Assembly (NCBI RefSeq): GCF_036323735.1
Contig: NC_086026.1
Location: forward strand, 73,385,039 to 73,449,038
Origin: Rattus norvegicus
Lineage: Eukaryota; Chordata; Mammalia; Rodentia; Muridae
Direction: 5' to 3'
DNA: 64,000 nucleotides
The stretch's first letter is position 1. The number at the start of each line of letters is the position of its first letter. The position numbers and the translations under genes are program-made. Of the stretch, positions 11,441 through 22,850 are shown piece after piece. The notes below the pieces were generated by a model. It had not been told where the DNA came from. It worked only from the letters and a program-made list of their open reading frames with translations, and ran no database searches.

Positions 11441-13429
11441 AGGGCCTGGGTTTCTAAGGGGCTTCAGATTAGGTAGACACCCGATCCAGCTCAGCCCCAA
11501 CCACCAGAGCAATACTGCCTCCTCCTGAGGAGGGTATTGTCCCAGTGACACAGCTCAGACTGAGAGGCCAGCAAACACAGTCGAGGCCAACACAAGTCCT
11601 CACTACAGGCAGCTCATAGGGCATATGGACAATACTGGACGGTTATCTGCGAGGCTCTGATTAGTTACCAGATGGTAATCATGGGGTGTAAAGATGCCAG
11701 CCAGGTGCCCCAACATGGGACTGGGCAGGCCTATGTGCTCAGCGGCCTGCCACCTTGAGTTCTCATCGAATGACTACAGTTCTTCCTTCTCTCACCCACC
11801 CAGGGCACTCTCTTCTTCTACGCTGAAGCAGAGGATGCTGGGAGAATCTTGCTTGTCCCACTAGCTCTCCTCAAACCACCCGTTCCCACTGCCCCCTCAC
11901 GTTGCATTTCTGTGACTGAGAGCATATTCTGCTTTCCCAAAGAGGATGACCCACCGCCTGCCTCTCATGCTTAATCCTCAAACTATACTGAAGTCAAGAG
12001 GACAGCAGAGAAATGTCAGTGCTGTGAAGAAGGTGCCTAAGGGGCCAAGGGCTTAGCTAGCTGGAGGACAGTACCCTAAACCCAAGTGAAGCAAGAAAAA
12101 TCATAACCCCAGAGGTCCAGGAACACCCCCAAAAGAGACCTCAAGGTCAGTGATTTTACCCAAATCCCACTGAAGACACTGGGTGTGAGGTTCTACGGGA
12201 TCTGGTTGGTGGTTCATGTCTATCTCTCCCACCTGAGTGATGTTGGTGGAGTCACCTCTGCCCTCTGACCTTCAGTTTCCTGTGTGGATCACAGGACCTG
12301 ACTGAGAGCCCTTGTGGAGGGTAGATGCCTACAGGGACTTTGGACAGCCAGGAAATAGTGCCCCAGTCGCAAATGAAGTGGGGACACCATAGCACCAGAG
12401 TTCCTAGTGCACCCCCAAAAGAGACCTCATTCTGTCACATTAGAACAACAGGAGCCCCCGCTCTCCTGCAGCTACACATATGTCCTTGTCTGTCTGGGCT
12501 GTGGCTGATCCCTAAATCCTGCCATGCCCCTATGTGGCCTTAGTCACAGGATAGAACAGAGAAACAGGAGGTTTGGCCATGCTGTGATTGTCACTGAGTG
12601 CAGGCCAGTCTTGATTTGAGAGGGACCAGGCCTTCAAGGGCACCAATCCGTCAGGACACAGAACAGAAGGATAGCACAGTGGTTGTTTGGTGGGCCTTTG
12701 TGTTCTCCAGATTTCCTCAGTGGTTGCACAGAGAAGCATGGAGTCCTGGGTCAGTGGGCTCTCACCCCGGCCCCAGCACTGAAGTTACTCCACTCAAGCC
12801 TCCATGCACAATCTGGGAACTGGAGCTGATCACTCAGCAGTGAGAGGGAGTAGTGCAGACAAGAGAGTCTAACAGGGCCTTACAGGTACTGTTCCAGAAG
12901 GAACTGTGTGGGAACAGTGGGAAGAATGGCAACTGTCTCCCCACATGGTCAGTCGGTCAAGGAGATGAAGAACAGTCAGTACTGATCTGAGAGTTGGGGT
13001 GAAAGACACCAACATCATCACCAGCACTGCAGCCACCTTACTGGTCTCTGACCATCAAATGTCTTGGCCTGACCACTCTGCTCCTGGTCTTTCTGATTTC
13101 AAGTCCCTTGATGTTCTCTCTCTCCCTGCATGACATCACTCTATCCCCACAGGATGAAGTGGTCATGACTCTTCTACCCAAGGCTTTTCTCCAACTGCCA
13201 AGGACCCCCTCCCCCAGTCTTCCCCCTAGCCAATACCAATACAGCCCAAAGCTCAGGACACACAAAAAAAAAATGTTCTGCTTCCTTACACAGGCCACCT
13301 ACATCCCAGCCTGAAGCCCATTACAACCTCATTCCCTCCTCCCACACGGGAAACTCCAAACTTCCTTCCCACATCTTTTAGCCTCTCAGAATGCCAACCA
13401 CTGGACATGTTTTTTCTTTTTCTTTTTTT

Positions 13430-13575
13430 CCCATCTGTTTTCAAGACAGATATCTATGCCTTGGCTGTCCTGAATCTCATTCTATAGACCAGGCGGGCTT
13501 CCAATTCATAGAGATCTACCTGCCTCTGACTCCGAGTGCTGGGATTAAAAGTGTACACCACAACCACCCAGCCAC
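13430..13575 (-). mobile_element. B1 SINE
   Basis: Antisense B1 with 'tatagaccaggcgggcttcc' and 'gagtgctgggattaaaagtg', preceded by a T-rich tail at about 13410-13430. Confidence 0.8.
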
Positions 13576-13837
13576 TTTTTTTTTCCACGACAAGACCAAC
13601 AGTGGCCTCTTCACTGCCCAGAACTCCAGACTCAGCTCGGAGATCTTGACAGAAGTTCCCATCACAGCACAGCCTGTGGTCCCCACATGTACGTGTGTGG
13701 GGGTGCTTGCTCTCTGTAGGAGCCTGGTTGGGGGAAGTCCTCCTGCAGGTATGCTTTAAGGTCCAGTCCTTAGAGCAGGAACCATGCACCAAGGCCTCCT
13801 CTGGAATCAAGGAGGCTCACAAATGCAAACACATTGT

Positions 13838-13875
<38 letters not shown>

Positions 13876-13876
13876 A

Positions 13877-13930
<54 letters not shown>
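13838..13930. repeat. (CA)n microsatellite, about 93 bp, with CCA interruptions
   Basis: Long AC run with two CCACAC interruptions near 13873 and 13883. Confidence 0.98.
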
Positions 13931-13933
<3 letters not shown>

Positions 13934-14077
13934 TTTCCACAGTTAACAAGGAAAAAAAGATGTCAAAGCACCCATTTGTCCTGCAATCCTAGGGCACCAA
14001 GGCAATTCCCCTAACTTAACAGCCATGAGAGCTGGCAGGGACCCAGAATCATAAACTCAAAAATAATCAGAGCCCCT

Positions 14078-14124
14078 CACATGTGGCTCACAAGTCACAT
14101 GTGGCTCACAAGTCACATGTGGCT
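14078..14124. repeat. 18-bp tandem repeat, 2.6 copies
   Basis: The unit cacatgtggctcacaagt is repeated without mismatch. Confidence 0.9.
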
Positions 14125-14205
14125 TCTGCCTGCCTGACAGAGCAGTAAATGGTCTGTGCTGGAACTTGGCAGCACCTGGCAGAATCTTTCTGCCCCCCAC
14201 CCCCA

Positions 14206-14348
14206 ATTCCCTGAGACAGGTTTCTCTGTGTAGCCCTGGTTTTCCTGGAACTCATTCTGCAGAGCAGGCGCCTGGCCTCGAACTCACTGATTCGCCTGCC
14301 TCTGCCTCCCGAGTGCTGGGATTAACCCGCAGCCGCCAACACCCAGCA
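14206..14348 (-). mobile_element. B1 SINE
   Basis: Antisense B1: 'gagacaggtttctctgtgta', 'ctgcctcccgagtgctggga'. Confidence 0.85.
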
Positions 14349-14379
14349 TCCTGCCTGGTTCTTTAACATGTTTTTTGTC

Positions 14380-14492
14380 ATTGTTTTGTGATAAGTCTCA
14401 CTATGTGTCTCCCATTGGCTGGAACTATAGACCAGGCTAGTCTGTATCACAGACGTTTGTCTGCCTCTGCCCCTGCCCCAAGTGCTGGGCGG
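14380..14492 (-). mobile_element. B1-like SINE fragment
   Basis: Antisense, diverged: 'aactatagaccaggctagtc' and 'ccaagtgctgggcgg'. Confidence 0.55.
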
Positions 14493-15717
14493 CTACCTGG
14501 GCAGTTCATTAAGGGAGGGAGAGTATACCAAAATAAGAGAGAGTAAATTGGCCTGACTAGGGAACCAGGGACCAAAGAGCAGACAGGAGCTGGAGACAGG
14601 AGACCTGGACTCCTGCACCACAGGGCGGCAAGCCTACTGTAGGGTCTCACCTTCTGCTTCCATCTCTTAAAATAGCCATGCTCCTGCGGTCTCTTCCCAG
14701 GACCTCAGGAAGACCAGGAAATGGACAGGGAAGGGCTCTAGACTGGAGAAATGGGTAAGTGTCTGGGAGCAGCCAGCACTGTGTCACCTTAGAACCACAG
14801 GAGCACAAGAAGTGACAGAGGGAATTCTGGGAATATAGTCATCAGGGTACACTGAACAGGAGAGGGCTGCACATCAGGAACAAGGAGCTCAGGTTCCTGT
14901 GGCCACGAAGGCTGCTATGTGACTGGCTCTGAGGGACACAAGGGGTCACTACACCTATGGGCTGACAGCCCAGCTGTCCTGACATAATATAAGGTGCTGG
15001 GGTGAGGCCTGGCTCACCCTGGTCACTCAGCCCCACTACTCTGCTTTTATGGCATGGGTGCGGAGTCAGGAGAAGATACAGAGGCCCAGCTAGCTACACC
15101 CCACCCCAGGCTGTAAGCCCAGCTGCCACACAGCACACTCTACCAGCCATGCTCCCAGACGGCCACACGGACCTCAGATACACAAGTCCCCTGGCCCTCC
15201 TTCCCCAGTTCCTCGTACCCAGCCTCTCACATGAAGAATTCCCTTGAATCTGAGAGGTCTTAGGGCCAGCATCTGGGAATCTCATACGGTTAGGGGACAG
15301 CAAAGCCGGGGCTCCTTCCTTCTGCTTCCTGCCATGTACAGGGCACAAACACCACCAGCTTTTAGCAAACCTCTCCCTTGCCAGTCTGCCCAAGCTATCT
15401 ATCCCCTTTGCTTACGCATGGCCCATACCCCACAGCACAGAGGGCAGAAGACCTATCTACCTTGAGGTTTCCTGTTATGAAGAAGTGTCCCACGTCTCAA
15501 TGATGGAAAGACCTTTCTAAGTCATAGAAATAGCAGAGACATGGCTAAAAGAACCAGGTTAAAACCTAGCAAGTTACTATATTCAGGTTCCCAACCACAT
15601 AGACAACACAGCTTGGGAACCCGAGCCGGCCTTGAACTCCTCTGGCTTCAGCCTCCTGAGGACTGGGCTGACACAAATGTAATGCCACATCCATTTCTTA
15701 CCTCCAGTAACACCAGC

Positions 15718-15719
<2 letters not shown>

Positions 15720-15782
<63 letters not shown>
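15720..15782. repeat. (CA)31 microsatellite next to Smad6 exon 3
   Basis: Uninterrupted. In the Smad6 pre-mRNA (minus strand) it reads as (GU)31, 119 nt downstream of the exon-3 donor. GU repeats are known binding sites of TDP-43 and CELF proteins. Confidence 0.98.
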
Positions 15783-15783
<1 letters not shown>

Positions 15784-15900
15784 ATCTTCCCACTTACAGA
15801 GTAGGTGAATAAAAGCACAAAAATCACAAGAAATCAAAATCCGACGCACCCACCCCCATCAGCGCCGCCCACTGTGACCAGTAAGGAGAAATATGCCAAC

Positions 15901-15978
15901 CTGAGAATTCACCCGGAGCAGTGATGAGGGAGTTGGTGGCCTCGGTTTCAGTGTAAGACAATGTAGAATCGGACAGAT
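15901..15978 (-). CDS. Smad6: Smad6 coding exon 3 (end of linker)
   Basis: This 78-nt exon follows a pyrimidine-rich acceptor (ccccctcctcaaacag) and encodes DLSDSTLSYTETEATNSLIT then APGEFS, residues about 293-318, ending one base into the next codon (expected Asp). The match to SMAD6 is exact as far as I remember. The donor (TCAG|gttggc) is weak: T at +3 and no gtaagt or gtgagt. The MH2 domain, with the SHWCSVAYWEH start expected from family knowledge, was not found in any minus-strand frame below this point, so the last exon is outside the window. If the donor were not used, translation would run 28 more codons and stop at 15824. A long (CA)n lies 119 nt downstream in the intron. Confidence 0.95.
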
Positions 15979-16084
15979 CTGTTTGAGGAGGGGGAAAAAA
16001 AAGAGAGCTCAGTTGGCCAAAAGGCATCAGGGCACACATACAAAGGGCAGATGTCCCTAGGGACCACTTATTTGTTCCTGTATC

Positions 16085-16276
16085 CCAAGCTGACCTTGAT
16101 TCCAATACCTAGCCACCGATGGCCTTGAACTCCTGACTCTCTTGTTCTCACCTCCGAAATGCTGAGACTGCAGGCCTGAGCCACCAAGCTGGGGGCGTGC
16201 AGTGCAGGGAATCAAACCCAGAGCTTCTTGTATGTGTCAGGCAACCACTCTACCAACCGAGTTACACTTCCAGCCC
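16085..16276 (-). mobile_element. B4-type SINE
   Basis: Antisense B1-like ('gatggccttgaactcctgac') then antisense tRNA-like ('agggaatcaaacccagagct') ending 'cttccagcccc'. Confidence 0.65.
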
Positions 16277-16439
16277 CCTCACAAGTTTCTGAGGCCACTC
16301 TGGAGCCCAGTCTCGGGATCACCGGAGACCAGGCCAACCATCTAGTCCCAGGACTCTTCTGGGAAAATGCACTGTGACCCTGACATGTGTAAGAGCCTCA
16401 GACGTCCTGACCATAGAAACAGTCCGTGCTCAGGGGACC

Positions 16440-17250
16440 GAGCAAGCAGCGACTTGAAGCCTGTTTGGGTAAGGTTAAATTAAGTCCCTGAACAATTCAT
16501 AGCTGCTAAACTTAATCACAACCATTAAAATTCTTGACGTTGTTCGTTCTTGCTTCCTTCCCTCTTTCCTTCCTTCCTTCCTTCTTCCTGGTGCTGGGAG
16601 AAGCTTCAGAAGTCACTAGCCACTTCTGCTCCCACACGCCGCTCATTAAGTCCAAGTGTTTGCTCTCAGATTAACTTTCGCTGTCTCTCTCACCTCTCCC
16701 ACTCCCCAACATCCAAGCGGCCGGCTGGAGCTCGGGCTGGGTTTGCGTCCATGCTTGTTTTTAAAAGCAGGCTTAATTAAGTGCTTCACCACTGGCCATC
16801 CCCTCCCTGCCTGCGGCGTGCTGAGATGCAAGGGAACTTTTTCTAGCCCACTGGGTTCATAAACTGGTGCTCTGAGGAATGGGAAGCATTGGGAACTTTT
16901 TCCCTCCCAGGTCTGGACCTCTGCTACCAATAGCATGGGGTTGTGTAAGGGACGGGTTTGTCCCGGAGTTGAGAAGCATGGACCAGGAAGCCCATCAGCT
17001 TTTCTGTTCACCCAACACAAGTCAGATCTGGCTTGGCTGGCCCCAGATGGCCCAGCAGCCACCAGAGGCTGGGATTCCTGGAACAATTCCCTAGCCAGGT
17101 AGGATTCCTTTTCATTTTGCATAAAATTTTTCCTTTTACCCATACTTTGAAGAGCAGTGAAGATGAAACAGTAACCAATTCGGCTTTTTTTTTCCCCACT
17201 TGCCAGATGCTGCCTTTGATTATGGTTCTTGGTCTCACGTCATAAGAGAA
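16440..17250. promoter_or_regulatory. Repeat-free block, candidate enhancer in Smad6 intron 2
   Basis: Apart from a short (TTCC)n at 16550-16586, no repeat is seen. It holds several TAAT-core sites (taaattaagtc, ctcattaagtcc, cttaattaagtgc) and a Smad/GC-rich patch (gcggccggctggagctcg). This is the look of a conserved intronic element, but conservation cannot be tested here. Confidence 0.3.
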
Positions 17251-17265
17251 GCACAAAAGTAAACT

Positions 17266-17305
<40 letters not shown>

Positions 17306-17329
17306 TATTGTATTATATATATATATATA
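17266..17329. repeat. (GT)n then (AT)n microsatellite
   Basis: GT units to 17302, followed by a TA-rich run at 17314-17329. Confidence 0.95.
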
Positions 17330-17547
17330 AAATAAAATATAAAATAGTAAAAAGGGAAACTATGCAAAGTAAAGGAAATGATTTTTAAAAATACTGTACT
17401 ATACCTTAAGGCACACAAATTATTAATATCTGCTATACTGAAAATAAAGACATAAGAAAATCTTCAAAATAAACCCTAAAATGCTAAAGTGGAGGATTTA
17501 GGATTTGCGCTGTGTATGTATGTGTTTGCATGTTTGTGTATATGTAG

Positions 17548-17549
<2 letters not shown>

Positions 17550-17587
<38 letters not shown>
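17550..17587. repeat. (GT)n microsatellite
   Basis: About 18 GT units. Confidence 0.97.
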
Positions 17588-17590
<3 letters not shown>

Positions 17591-17639
17591 GTATACCAGA
17601 GGTCAACTCTGGGTATCGGTCCTCACTGTGCTTTTTGAG

Positions 17640-17815
17640 GTTGGATCTCTCACTGGTCTAGAGTTCACTGAATAGGTTAGGCTGACTGGCCAGCAAGTTC
17701 CAGGGAGAACTCCTGTCTTGGCCTCCTTGGAAGTGGGACAGGCTTGTACCACCATACCTGGGGATTGAACTCATGTCTCAGCACTTCACTGATCGAGCTA
17801 TCTTCCCCACCTTGA
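17640..17815 (-). mobile_element. B4-type SINE
   Basis: 'ggttggatctctcactggtc', 'gccagcaagttccaggga' and an antisense end 'cactgatcgagctatcttcc'. Confidence 0.5.
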
Positions 17816-18509
17816 GATTGCATTTAGTACCTAATGTCCCCGGTCAGAATGCTTGGAGCCTCGCTGAGGGTGAGGGAGAGAGCCATATGAGGGAGCCGCA
17901 GTGAGGGAGCCTATGCCTGGAATCTGGTGTGCCAGCTCTAACTTCCTTTCAAAAAGTCAGTAGATTAAAGACACAAAAAAGCATGGAAGGTCATGTCCTT
18001 TAAAATGTCAGCTATTGCTAGTACTGAGCCTCCCGTTAATCATCTGAGGAGAAACACCAGGTTGGGTCCTATTACTTTTTAAAATTGTTACTTGTATTAT
18101 TTTTAATTATGTGTAAGTATGTATTTTACGTGTACACTGAAACTGGAGTTATGGACAGTTCTGAGTTGCCTGATATGTGTGCTGGGAACAAAACTGCTAC
18201 ATCTGTATAGGTAGCACCCAGAACTTTCCAGAAAGAATAGGAAGGGCAAATAGCTTCTACCTGTTGAAGCCAGCTTCTCAGTACCGGCCACACCCTTGCC
18301 AAGCCCACAGATCTAGACTTTTCACTGAGACCCAAGGGGCCCAAGCTCACTAGACTGCATTAGAAGATCCTGTCTCAATCAATCAATTCGATTCGATTCA
18401 ATCATTAAAAGCCATTCTTAGCTCTTATGCTAACAGGAAGTTCTGTGAGCCCAAGCTTTCTGGGGCTCATGGTTGTCCCACTGTGAGAAATGCAACCTGT
18501 TAGCATGGT

Positions 18510-18650
18510 TTTTGATTTTTGGGTTGTTGTTGCTTCAGATAGAGTTCCCCTGGAACTCGCTCTGCAGACCAAGCTGGCCTTGAACTCAGAGATCTGCCTG
18601 CCTTTGCCTCCTGAATGCCGGGATTAAAGACGTGCACCACCAAGCACGGC
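18510..18650 (-). mobile_element. B1 SINE
   Basis: Antisense B1: 'ccaagctggccttgaactca', 'gccgggattaaagacgtgca'. Confidence 0.85.
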
Positions 18651-19499
18651 TTCCTTTTAGTTTTTAAATGGTCACTCTTTAGGACTTTACAGCTTTTCCT
18701 CCGGCTGATTATCAGCTCCTCCAGCTATGAGCCTGCCACTGGTTACCAACTTTTGAGTTTTTCTTCCTTAATGGAGCAAGGCATCCTCTAGAGGACTTAG
18801 GAGATGCCGGGGCTGGCCTGTGGCAGGACAATGGTGAAGCCATGGCCTGAGCTGTGGCTGCCCTGGGCTAGTCTCTCAGCCCTGCAGGTCCTCAGGTGGG
18901 GATCTCCCTCTCCTCCCTCAGCTGGCTCCCCCTTGTCTCCCGTGAGAGCATGACCCCTCTAGTTCTCACACACGTAAGTGAAGCTCTCTGGGCACAAGGC
19001 TCACAGCTGGGACAGATATCACTGCTTAGCCGCTGCCTCCCACACCCGGAGGGATGACAGCCTTTGCCATTTTCCATGGATCAAACTCCTCAAGCAGCTC
19101 TGGAGTGACTGTTTCTCTGACTTCAGGGGAGATGAAGGGCTAGAAGGAACTTGGGGAACCACCTGAGTCCATGACCTGGGGCAGTGAGCTTCCAGCCAGA
19201 GCTCACACACTTGGGAGTGGAAGCTTCTACCATAAACAGTACGAATTCATCCTTTGTGCTCACTTGGGGATGTTCTAGCACCAACACTATGCCAATGCAC
19301 GTTGGAGGCTTGGGGCTCACAGAAACTACTGGTCATAGGGTTGCTACTGTGTTAGAACTCTTAAGGCCAGCTCACCTGCTACTAGAACTCCACAGACCAC
19401 ATGACTGCTCCAAAGCCTCAGAGGAGAGAGCCCAGGGCCCAGAGCATCTCTGTGTTTGAACAGTTAGTTAGTTAGTAGTCAGTGAGTGAGTGACTGAGT

Positions 19500-19712
19500 G
19501 AGTGGTGTATAAGTGTATGTGCACCTGAGTGTTTGCATGTGCATCACATGCATGCAAGTACCCTTGGAGGCCAGAAGAGGGCACTGAATTCTACAGAGCT
19601 GGAGTGGCAGGCAATTGGGAACCCACCTGATGTAGGTGCTGGGCACTAAACCCAGATCCTCTTGACTGAGCAGCAAGCACTCTCAACCCATGAGCCATCT
19701 ATCTAGCCCCTC
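19500..19712 (-). mobile_element. B3 SINE
   Basis: 'ggaggccagaagagggcact', 'gtaggtgctgggcactaaac', ending 'gagccatctatctagcccc'. Confidence 0.75.
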
Positions 19713-20218
19713 ATCTGCTTTTAACAGTGTATGTGTGAACCCCAGAACGTGAGCTGACCCTTAGCCCCCAAGCGATACAGAAAAGACAGCTTGGCATAGC
19801 ACAGAACATGTCTGAAATGACACCTCTCTCCACTAAACCCCCTCGGAGACAGCTAGCCTTCTGTCCACCCGTTCAGGTGTGGGGCACGGACAGGTATAGC
19901 TAAACAAAGACTCTACGCCCTGTGTGCCTGTCACATTCTCAGTTAACACACTGGTAGACAGTAACCCAAGGCTGGGGGAGGAAGGAAGGAAAAGAGACCC
20001 AGAAATTCCAGCCCACCTCCAAAGAACAGCTTAAGTCAGAACCCATTCATCTCCCACAGGCCCATATTTCAAGGTCACAGAGAGGTTAACGAGGAGCCTG
20101 GAATTTGAAGATGTAAATAGTCTCTCTGGAGCAGCCCAACCGTGGGAGTGTTTGTACAACTTCACCCTGTTTGAAAGCACCCAAAGCAGCCCACCCCTCC
20201 AGGGAAGGGCACACTTAC

Positions 20219-20275
20219 CCAGTGGCTTGTGCTGGTCAGGAGGAGACAGCCGAGAATAGGGGGGCGGCGGTGATT
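20219..20275 (-). CDS. Smad6: Smad6 coding exon 2 (linker with PPPPY motif)
   Basis: This 57-nt exon lies between acceptor tatcttccag and donor CTGG|gtaagtg. It completes the split Glu codon from exon 1 and encodes ESPPPPYSRLSPPDQHKPL, residues about 274-292, ending one base into the next codon. PPPY (277-280) is the WW-domain ligand through which inhibitory Smads bind Smurf1/2. The phase matches both neighbours exactly (1 nt carried in, 1 nt carried out), and skipping it would keep the reading frame (57 = 3x19) but remove the PY motif. The SPPDQHKPL stretch differs at a few residues from my memory of human SMAD6 (SPRDEYKPL). The exon is too short to appear as a long open frame and was found by matching the known protein. 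Confidence 0.95.
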
Positions 20276-20394
20276 CTGGAAGATAGGATACAGCATGTCA
20301 CACCTGGTGTCCCACGTGCTTTTAACTATCACTTTCCTCAAACCCCAGGAAGTCTTCCAAGTCTCCCACCATCTCTGATGCCCAGTCTAAGGGC

Positions 20395-20590
20395 ACAGAC
20401 AGCCTGGGGCTCAGTCCCCACTTCTGACACCAGTGCTTTGTGAGCTCCTTCGAGTTCCTTCAACTCTCCAAGTTGACTTCCTCAACTAAAAAAACGGGGG
20501 TGATAATCACAGACCTCTTGGTTTTTGCCAGAAGGGCAAAAGATAGCATAAGCAACATGCTTAGCACAGCTCTTGGTCACACTCCCGTAA
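20395..20590 (+). mobile_element. MIR-like SINE
   Basis: 'cttcctcaactaaaaaaacg', 'ggtgataatcacagacctct' and 'catgcttagcacagctctt' follow the MIR order. Confidence 0.45.
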
Positions 20591-20889
20591 ACAGCACCTT
20601 TATTACTCTTACAACTAGAAAAACACTGGTGCAGAAGTCAGCACGCACGGGCCGCCAGATAACATACAGGAGGCTCCATTCTGCTTGCATTTGAGCTAAG
20701 CATAGCCTACAGCCTTCTCGGTATTAGTGCAAGCCTTATGATATACCTTGAATATACTTATACTGAAATTTCATGTTGCTTGTGTGAAATAGAAATGGAA
20801 CGAGGGCTTCCTCGATTTTCCTTTGCACAGCTCAACAAGTCAAATCAGAGTAAATCATGGTAATGTGGTTGGAGACGAGACGAGGTGGG

Positions 20890-21090
20890 GATGGTGAGAA
20901 GTTGAGCATGTAGAGAAGCTTGCTGCCAAGATGACGGACCTGAGTTTGAGTCCCCAGAACCCACATAGTGGAAGGGGAGACCAGACGAGACGGTCTGGAG
21001 TGGTCCTCTGACCTTCACGTGTGTTTCATACCATGTATACACCCTCACTACATGCATGACAATCATAATCAAATTTTTAACAATTATTTT
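20890..21090 (+). mobile_element. B3-type SINE
   Basis: 'gttgagcatgtagagaagct', 'ccccagaacccacatagtgg', 'tcctctgaccttcacgtgtg' and an A/T-rich end. Confidence 0.55.
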
Positions 21091-21349
21091 AACCCACGTT
21101 AGAACCGCCACTCCTGGTGTGGGGACGATGGCAGTTAGTGGGGCCTGGAACTCTCTGCATTTTAGGCCAGTTACTTCCAGCCTGTTGTGGTCTCAGCCTC
21201 TGGTTTTGTAAGGAAAAGCCAGGAGTGGGTCCCAGTCTTCCAGCTCAGACTCTGACTCCGGCTTGTCTATGGCGTTTGCCTGAAATACTCCTTCTTTAAA
21301 ACATATGCTTTGCCTTCTGAGGAATTTCTTGGGCTCTTGCTTTACCAGG

Positions 21350-21570
21350 GAAGTAACAATTTGCTAAACTAAGTAACAATCTGGGTGAATGAAATGACCC
21401 TCCATTTTCTGTAAATGAAACCAAACCCCATCAGATCGCAAGCTAAAGCAAACTCCACAGTAGTAAAGGAGTAATAACTATTATTAGGTGGCTATCAGGA
21501 ATGACACAGGGGTAATGAGTGTTTTCGCAATTATAATAAGGCACCATTAGTTACAGGAGCATTATTTATG
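21350..21570. promoter_or_regulatory. A/T-rich non-repeat block, candidate regulatory element
   Basis: It holds several TAAT/ATTA cores and two 'agtaacaat' motifs (SOX-like AACAAT), between a SINE and a B1 in Smad6 intron 1. No repeat family recognised. Inference only. Confidence 0.22.
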
Positions 21571-21774
21571 TGTGCTTCATACACCCAAAGGAGGCTTCCC
21601 TCTCCTGCCCCAACCCTGTCCAGAAGTGGCTCCGTCAAAGTCAAGACTCTGAGTCTAAAGCAGGGACTCTCTGTGGACACAGGTCAAACAGGGCAAAGCC
21701 ACTACAGAGACCAGACATTCACTCAGTGCCAGACACTTCCACTCTATGTACTGTCTTTAATTTGTTTTTGTTTT

Positions 21775-21895
21775 TGTTTTTTGAGACAGGGTTTCTCTGC
21801 ATAGTCTTGGCTGTCCCAGAACTTGTTCAATAGACCTGACAGGCTCGAACTCTGCCTCTGCCTCTGCCTTCCAAGTGCTGGAATTACCTGGCTTC
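21775..21895 (-). mobile_element. B1 SINE
   Basis: 'gagacagggtttctctgcat' and 'ccaagtgctggaattacctg', antisense, with a (GTTTTT)n tail before it. Confidence 0.8.
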
Positions 21896-21944
21896 AGAAT
21901 TTTCTAAATATGATTTATTTACTCTTATTTTATGGCATTGGTGT

Positions 21945-22080
21945 TTGGCCAGCATGTACGTCTATATGAAGGTGTCAGATCTGCTGGAACTGGACAGCCG
22001 TAATTGCCATGTGAGTGCCGGTATTGAACTCAGGTCCTCTAGAAGAGCAGCCAGTGCTCCTAACCACTGTCCTCTCTGAT
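21945..22080 (-). mobile_element. B3 SINE
   Basis: 'tattgaactcaggtcctcta' and 'gaagagcagccagtgctcct', antisense. Confidence 0.7.
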
Positions 22081-22741
22081 TCTTACAGACCTCAAGTACA
22101 TAATGGTTAATCATGCTCACCAGACAGCAGTTTCAGTTTGATCTTTTCTCAGAGATCAGAGTAAATATATAAGATAGTATCCACAGTCCTATTTTGCTTA
22201 TGAGGAAACTGACACCCAGGAGCTTCACTGTTCTAAGAGACCGAGAACCAAGTGCCCCTCTCCACCCGGTGCTGGCTCAGTGTTCCCATGCCAGGACAAG
22301 AGTAGGAGAAAGGATCTGAGAGTCAAAGGGGACTGGCCAGTGACCTCAAACAGGACACAAGGAGGAAGACTATGCACTTTCAGTAAGAGCTACTTCACCT
22401 GTACTCATTCATCCTGAGGCCAGACCTCAGAGAGCTGCCCAGCATGGAAAGGCATGAACTCTCAGGGAGAGAAGACAGCCTGGGTTCCCACCACAGAGAG
22501 GAGTCTGAGGCCTGGTGAATGGAAGTGACTCCCAGGGAAACTGTGGAGGCAGAACCAGAGTCTGTCTGCTGTGCACACCCTTTTTTACAACCCCTGAAAC
22601 ACAAGGCCTGGTTAGACATCTGCCCCCACACCCGTCTCCAGCAACAGAGGTAGTAGCTGGGGTGTAGCAAGCAACTGTCGTCATCCCTGCCTTCCCCATC
22701 CAACCCCTCTCTTCTCTTCTCTCCTCTCCCCTCCCCCCTCT

Positions 22742-22850
22742 TTGAAACAGTATCTCTTACAGCCCAGGCTGGCCCTGAATTCAATATACACGACCAGGAA
22801 TGACCTTGAACTATTGACCCTCCTGTCTCCACCACCGGAACATGGTAGAG
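22742..22850 (-). mobile_element. B1-like SINE
   Basis: 'tttgaaacagtatctcttac' and 'agcccaggctggccctgaat', antisense and diverged. Confidence 0.5.

Larger units (their letters stand above)
1..15900 (-). other. Smad6: Smad6 intron 3 (3' part beyond the window)
   Basis: The intron begins at the exon-3 donor (15900-15899) and runs off the window at 1. It is mostly SINEs, an old L1 and microsatellites, listed separately. Stretches where I recognise nothing specific: 685-1424, 5320-6494, 8025-8650, 9360-10054, 11440-13430 (apart from a MIR-like bit near 12270) and 14493-15719. No coding exon was found in these. Confidence 0.8.
15979..20218 (-). other. Smad6: Smad6 intron 2
   Basis: About 4.2 kb, with good donor (gtaagtg) and acceptor. 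It holds B4, B1 and B3 SINEs, GT and AT microsatellites near 17.3 and 17.55 kb, a degenerate B3-like stretch at 18080-18225, and a non-repetitive block at 16.44-17.25 kb noted separately. 18650-19500 and 19712-20218 hold nothing I recognise. Confidence 0.85.

Noticed and set aside
13838..13930. CRISPR-like regular repeats
   Set aside because: Simple (CA)n with two interruptions in a mammalian genome; no repeat-spacer structure.
1..15823. Smad6 MH2-domain exon in the lower part of the window
   Set aside because: No minus-strand frame carries the expected MH2 motifs, so the last exon is placed outside the window.
22395..22835. 146-codon minus-strand frame in Smad6 intron 1
   Set aside because: It partly overlaps an antisense B1-like element and has no domain or splice signals suggesting an extra exon.
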